64,000 bases of DNA from positions 1-64,000 of the forward strand of contig NZ_JAAGVY010000007.1 in NCBI RefSeq assembly GCF_010686655.1, read 5' to 3'. The position numbers were made by a program, and so were the translations under genes. Below are positions 61,788 through 64,000 of this stretch, piece after piece (positions within the stretch are counted from its first letter, which is position 1; the number at the start of each line of letters is the position of its first letter). A model generated the notes under the pieces. That model saw only the letters and a list, made by a program, of their open reading frames with translations, searched no databases and was not told where the DNA came from. Source of the stretch: Cryomorpha ignava (GTDB taxonomy: Bacteria > Bacteroidota > Bacteroidia > Flavobacteriales_D > Cryomorphaceae).

Positions 61788-61914
61788 AAGCAAGTCTTCA
61801 GAACAAGCCGAAGGCATGAGCGCGCATTCTTTTAAAGACAATAAGTTGATATTTATCAATGATTGTTTAAGAGGGTGTGCAACGCCGTTAGTGGACTTTG
61901 TAGACAGACACTAC

Positions 61915-62211
61915 TTAGTTTTTGCCGACTATTCCAAATATGTCAGCCTCTCTCATAATGAGAAACTTTTTGCCATCAAGCTTAATTTCGGTTCCGGCGT
62001 ATTGGCCATAAAACACATTATCGCCTGCTTGAATTTTTGGCTTCTTTCCTTTCTCATCTTCGTCGCTAACAGAAATTACAGTTCCTTGTAGCGGTTTTTC
62101 TTTTGCGGTATCCGGAATATAAATTCCGCTGGCAGTTTTCTCTTCTGCAGGAGCAGATTCTACAACTACTCTGTTTTGAGATCCTGCAATTGGTTTAAAA
62201 TTTATTGACAT
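61915..62211 (-). CDS. groS: 10-kDa co-chaperonin GroES
   Basis: 98 residues. Mobile-loop region EEKTASGIYIPDTAKEKPLQGTVISV, and GDNVFYGQYAGTEIKLDGKKFLIMREADIFGIV are canonical. Caps GroEL. No CIRCE-type inverted repeat is seen upstream. Confidence 0.97.
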   Translation of the reverse strand: MSINFKPIAGSQNRVVVESAPAEEKTASGIYIPDTAKEKPLQGTVISVSDEDEKGKKPKIQAGDNVFYGQYAGTEIKLDGKKFLIMREADIFGIVGKN

Positions 62212-62301
62212 GGGTTTTAATTTTAAGATTTGATCTAATCTCTTTCATATAATGTGCCAATGGTAAATTGGGTGCCTGATTTACGCATTTTGGCATAGAT
62301 C

Positions 62302-62339
62302 AAAAAAAAATGTCAGTGTGAAGTGACACACTGACATTT
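62302..62339 (-). terminator. Intrinsic terminator of secG
   Basis: AAATGTCAGTGTG / CACACTGACATTT stem with 6-nt loop and a T-run on the minus strand, 28 nt after the secG stop. Confidence 0.92.
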
Positions 62340-62367
62340 AATACAGTTTATTTAACTTAATTTCTTT

Positions 62368-62709
62368 TTAATCGCCAGATTCCTGATCGTCAAGCGGCAT
62401 TTCTGCTGCCCCTTGATCTGCCGGTTGCTGCTGTTGCATTGGTTCAGCCTCTTGATAAATAGGAGCGGTAGATTTTACCACATTGCCGCGCTGCTGAATG
62501 CCAGCCGAAACAAGGCATAGTACAAAAAGCCCAATAGCTAGCGACCAAGTGCTTTTCTCCAAAAAGTCGGCTGTGCGTTTTACACCACCTATTTGGTTGG
62601 CAGATTGAAAACTAGAGTCAAGCCCACCACCTTTAGGATTTTGAATAAGGACTATAAGCGCCAAAAGAACGCATACAATTATGATGAGTACAAAAATGAA
62701 AACTTGCAT
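62368..62709 (-). CDS. secG: Preprotein translocase subunit SecG
   Basis: 113 residues with two membrane helices (2-22 and 54-73) and between them the SecG loop NPKGGGLDSSF...FLEKSTW. A Gln/Pro-rich acidic tail of about 35 residues follows. It is 5 nt after the upstream hypothetical gene. Assists SecYE in protein export. Confidence 0.93.
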   Translation of the reverse strand: MQVFIFVLIIIVCVLLALIVLIQNPKGGGLDSSFQSANQIGGVKRTADFLEKSTWSLAIGLFVLCLVSAGIQQRGNVVKSTAPIYQEAEPMQQQQPADQGAAEMPLDDQESGD

Positions 62710-62714
62710 AACAA

Positions 62715-63638
62715 TTATTTTATTTGATCTTCCGCCTTTTTTTCAAGGTCTGCAAAGTAAATGCTTTTTTCTGGAAATTTCAACTTTAGATTTTTATAAG
62801 CTTTTGCAGCCTTTTTAAAATCTCCCTGGCGCTCATAAATCTTCGCAAGTGTTTCAGTTACAAATGATTCGTCTTCTACTAAACTCATTTTGCCCATTTG
62901 AGATGGCGAGAAGAAAGCGGTTTTAACAGGCGATATTTGGGGACTTTCCTGAATGAATTTGTCTATAATTTGCCTTTCTACAGGTGGGATTTTGCCTTTC
63001 GACTGGAAAGGAGTGCGTGTGTACGGCGAATCTTTTTGAAGCAACCAAGCTCCAAAACTCAAAGGCTCTGCATCCGCTTTTTCAGCTGAGGACCCTAGCT
63101 TGGTTTTATTTTCAGTATCTGAAGCCAATTCATGCAGGCGCATATCGCTTTCTATCTCGCCAAGGTGCGAAATAGCTTCACGCATAATCTGAACTTCGAG
63201 CGCCTCAGTTTTAAAGTGATCCTTGTTGAAGTTGTCATTTTCAATTGCAACCGAATGAGTTTCAGTGTTCTCTTCATGCAACTGGTCATCATCCGATTCG
63301 TTATCAGGTATTGCTTGTTCCGGTATTGGAAGAGTTGGCAAAGAAATTTCTTCTATTGTCTCTTCTTCCACTTCAGCAGAGCTGGCTTCAATTCTGCTTA
63401 GCAAATTCTCTTTTACTATATAATCGTATAGTTTAGACCGGTCTTGAATGGCAATGGCAGCGCGGTTGAGCTGGTTCTTAAAATCTATGCTGTCCTGCTC
63501 TTTGAGATCTATTGCACTTAGCACTTGAAATGTAGCGCAATACGGGTATTTATCTGCAAGCTTATGCAATCCTTGTGCATCGCCGATGCCCTGCACCCTG
63601 CGCGCATCAATCATTGCTATGATTTCTCTCTGCTGCAT
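62715..63638 (-). CDS. Conserved Bacteroidota hypothetical protein (TPR-like C-terminus)
   Basis: 307 residues, no signal peptide. The N-terminal domain (LADKYPYCATFQVLSAIDLK, then FKNQLNRAAIAIQDRSKLYD) is a pattern I know only from uncharacterised Bacteroidota proteins encoded between lptE and secG. The middle is acidic and low-complexity. The end has ETLAKIYERQGDFKKAAKAY, a single TPR-like helix pair, and a lysine-rich tail. Function unknown; probably cytoplasmic. The start follows the lptE stop directly. Confidence 0.8.
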   Translation of the reverse strand: MQQREIIAMIDARRVQGIGDAQGLHKLADKYPYCATFQVLSAIDLKEQDSIDFKNQLNRAAIAIQDRSKLYDYIVKENLLSRIEASSAEVEEETIEEISLPTLPIPEQAIPDNESDDDQLHEENTETHSVAIENDNFNKDHFKTEALEVQIMREAISHLGEIESDMRLHELASDTENKTKLGSSAEKADAEPLSFGAWLLQKDSPYTRTPFQSKGKIPPVERQIIDKFIQESPQISPVKTAFFSPSQMGKMSLVEDESFVTETLAKIYERQGDFKKAAKAYKNLKLKFPEKSIYFADLEKKAEDQIK

Positions 63639-64000
63639 TTACCAGGCGCCAAGTGATGCGTCAAAAATATCTTGCGTAAGCTGACTGTTAATGTCAGTAA
63701 TCAAATCTTTTTCTACTGTTGTTAAATCCTGACTAGAATTGTAGTCGGCAAACCGACTGAACGTTTTTTCAAAGTTCTTTTCACGCTCAAAAGTATTGAT
63801 ATACTTGATTTTAAGAGAAATAGTAAGCCGGTTTACACTTGTTACTTCCTCAGACGAAATGGCGGCATTGCCTATTTGGTATTGCGTTACAACTCCTTCG
63901 TATTGCAAATCACCGCGTTTTTCGGCAAGATCAAGCGATGTTTGCGAAAGCATTAAATCTTTCAAACTTTCTGTAATATCTAAATTGTAAGACGCAGGAG
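63639..64000 (-). CDS. lptE: LPS-assembly lipoprotein LptE-like (5' end outside window)
   Basis: The frame is open from the right edge to TAA 63639; at least 120 residues of the C-terminal part. RGDLQYEGVVTQYQIGNAAI, TISLKIKYIN and FEKTFSRFADYNSSQDL match Bacteroidota LptE, which plugs LptD in the outer membrane. The lipobox lies beyond the window. It is adjacent to secG in a conserved arrangement. Confidence 0.8.
   Translation of the reverse strand, partial: PASYNLDITESLKDLMLSQTSLDLAEKRGDLQYEGVVTQYQIGNAAISSEEVTSVNRLTISLKIKYINTFEREKNFEKTFSRFADYNSSQDLTTVEKDLITDINSQLTQDIFDASLGAW

Noticed and set aside
61765-62091. 108-aa plus-strand frame over the groS 3' end and gap
   Set aside because: Most of it is antisense to groS and the rest is AT-rich; no promoter or motif.
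62150-62300. Sigma-54-type TGGCAC element upstream of groS
   Set aside because: The second half (TTGC at correct spacing) is missing.

Overview
The window is chromosomal DNA from a member of the Bacteroidota, most likely a marine-type Flavobacteriales/Cryomorphaceae-like bacterium. The evidence is a SusC/SusD pair, several TonB-dependent receptors with CarboxypepD_reg-like N-terminal domains, the gliding genes gldB and gldC, promoters of the TAnnTTTG type, very few Shine-Dalgarno sequences, many GTG/TTG starts, and a Bacteroidota-style dcw cluster. The MurE DNPR motif predicts meso-diaminopimelate peptidoglycan. I see no rRNA, tRNA, CRISPR array or prophage; the only trace of an insertion sequence is a possible transposase tail at the left edge.

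Layout. 1-3 kb: transposase tail, a secreted M14 carboxypeptidase and two small secreted proteins. 3-9.2 kb: TonB receptor and beta-helix lipoprotein, divergent from a PhoB/PhoR-like two-component system. 9.4-14.1 kb: sorbosone-dehydrogenase-like lipoprotein with its own TonB receptor, then a lone STAND-like ATPase. 14.2-21.1 kb: a glycosyltransferase, then housekeeping genes (trmB, alkyltransferase-like protein, Mrp, NifU-like scaffold, korAB). 21.3-25.2 kb: sulfotransferase-like protein, nadE, a PorT-like barrel, gldBC. 25.6-27.0 kb: engB and an alpha/beta hydrolase.

27.8-44.8 kb is the dcw operon: mraZ, rsmH, ftsL, ftsI, murE, mraY, murD, two extra ORFs, ftsW, murG, murC, ftsQ, ftsA, ftsZ, yqeY, nearly all overlapping or a few bases apart. 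It is headed by a clear MraZ operator of four 10-bp repeats. The most unusual feature lies between murD and ftsW: two consecutive short genes (172 and 173 aa), each a stand-alone relative of the MurD C-terminal (glutamate-binding) domain. Both have lost the catalytic or ligand residues that the complete upstream MurD keeps. They look like pseudo-enzyme paralogues retained in the division operon and are the best candidate here for undescribed biology.

45.2-55.0 kb is a minus-strand envelope and signalling block: an RprXY-like two-component system, a DUF5777 barrel, a YceI protein, an OB-fold protein, two heme lipoproteins with CX4CH motifs, then a LytTR regulator translationally coupled to a propeller-type LytS-like kinase and a second YceI protein. 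A 56-aa gene with its own terminator lies upstream. 55.1-59.7 kb: SusD and SusC. 59.9-64 kb: groL, groS, secG, a conserved hypothetical protein, and an lptE cut by the window edge.

Intergenic space is rich in small dispersed repeats: AGACGTTGCATGCAACGTCT palindromes, two-hairpin REP-like elements (one between ftsA and ftsZ), and degenerate caattgcc-type strings.
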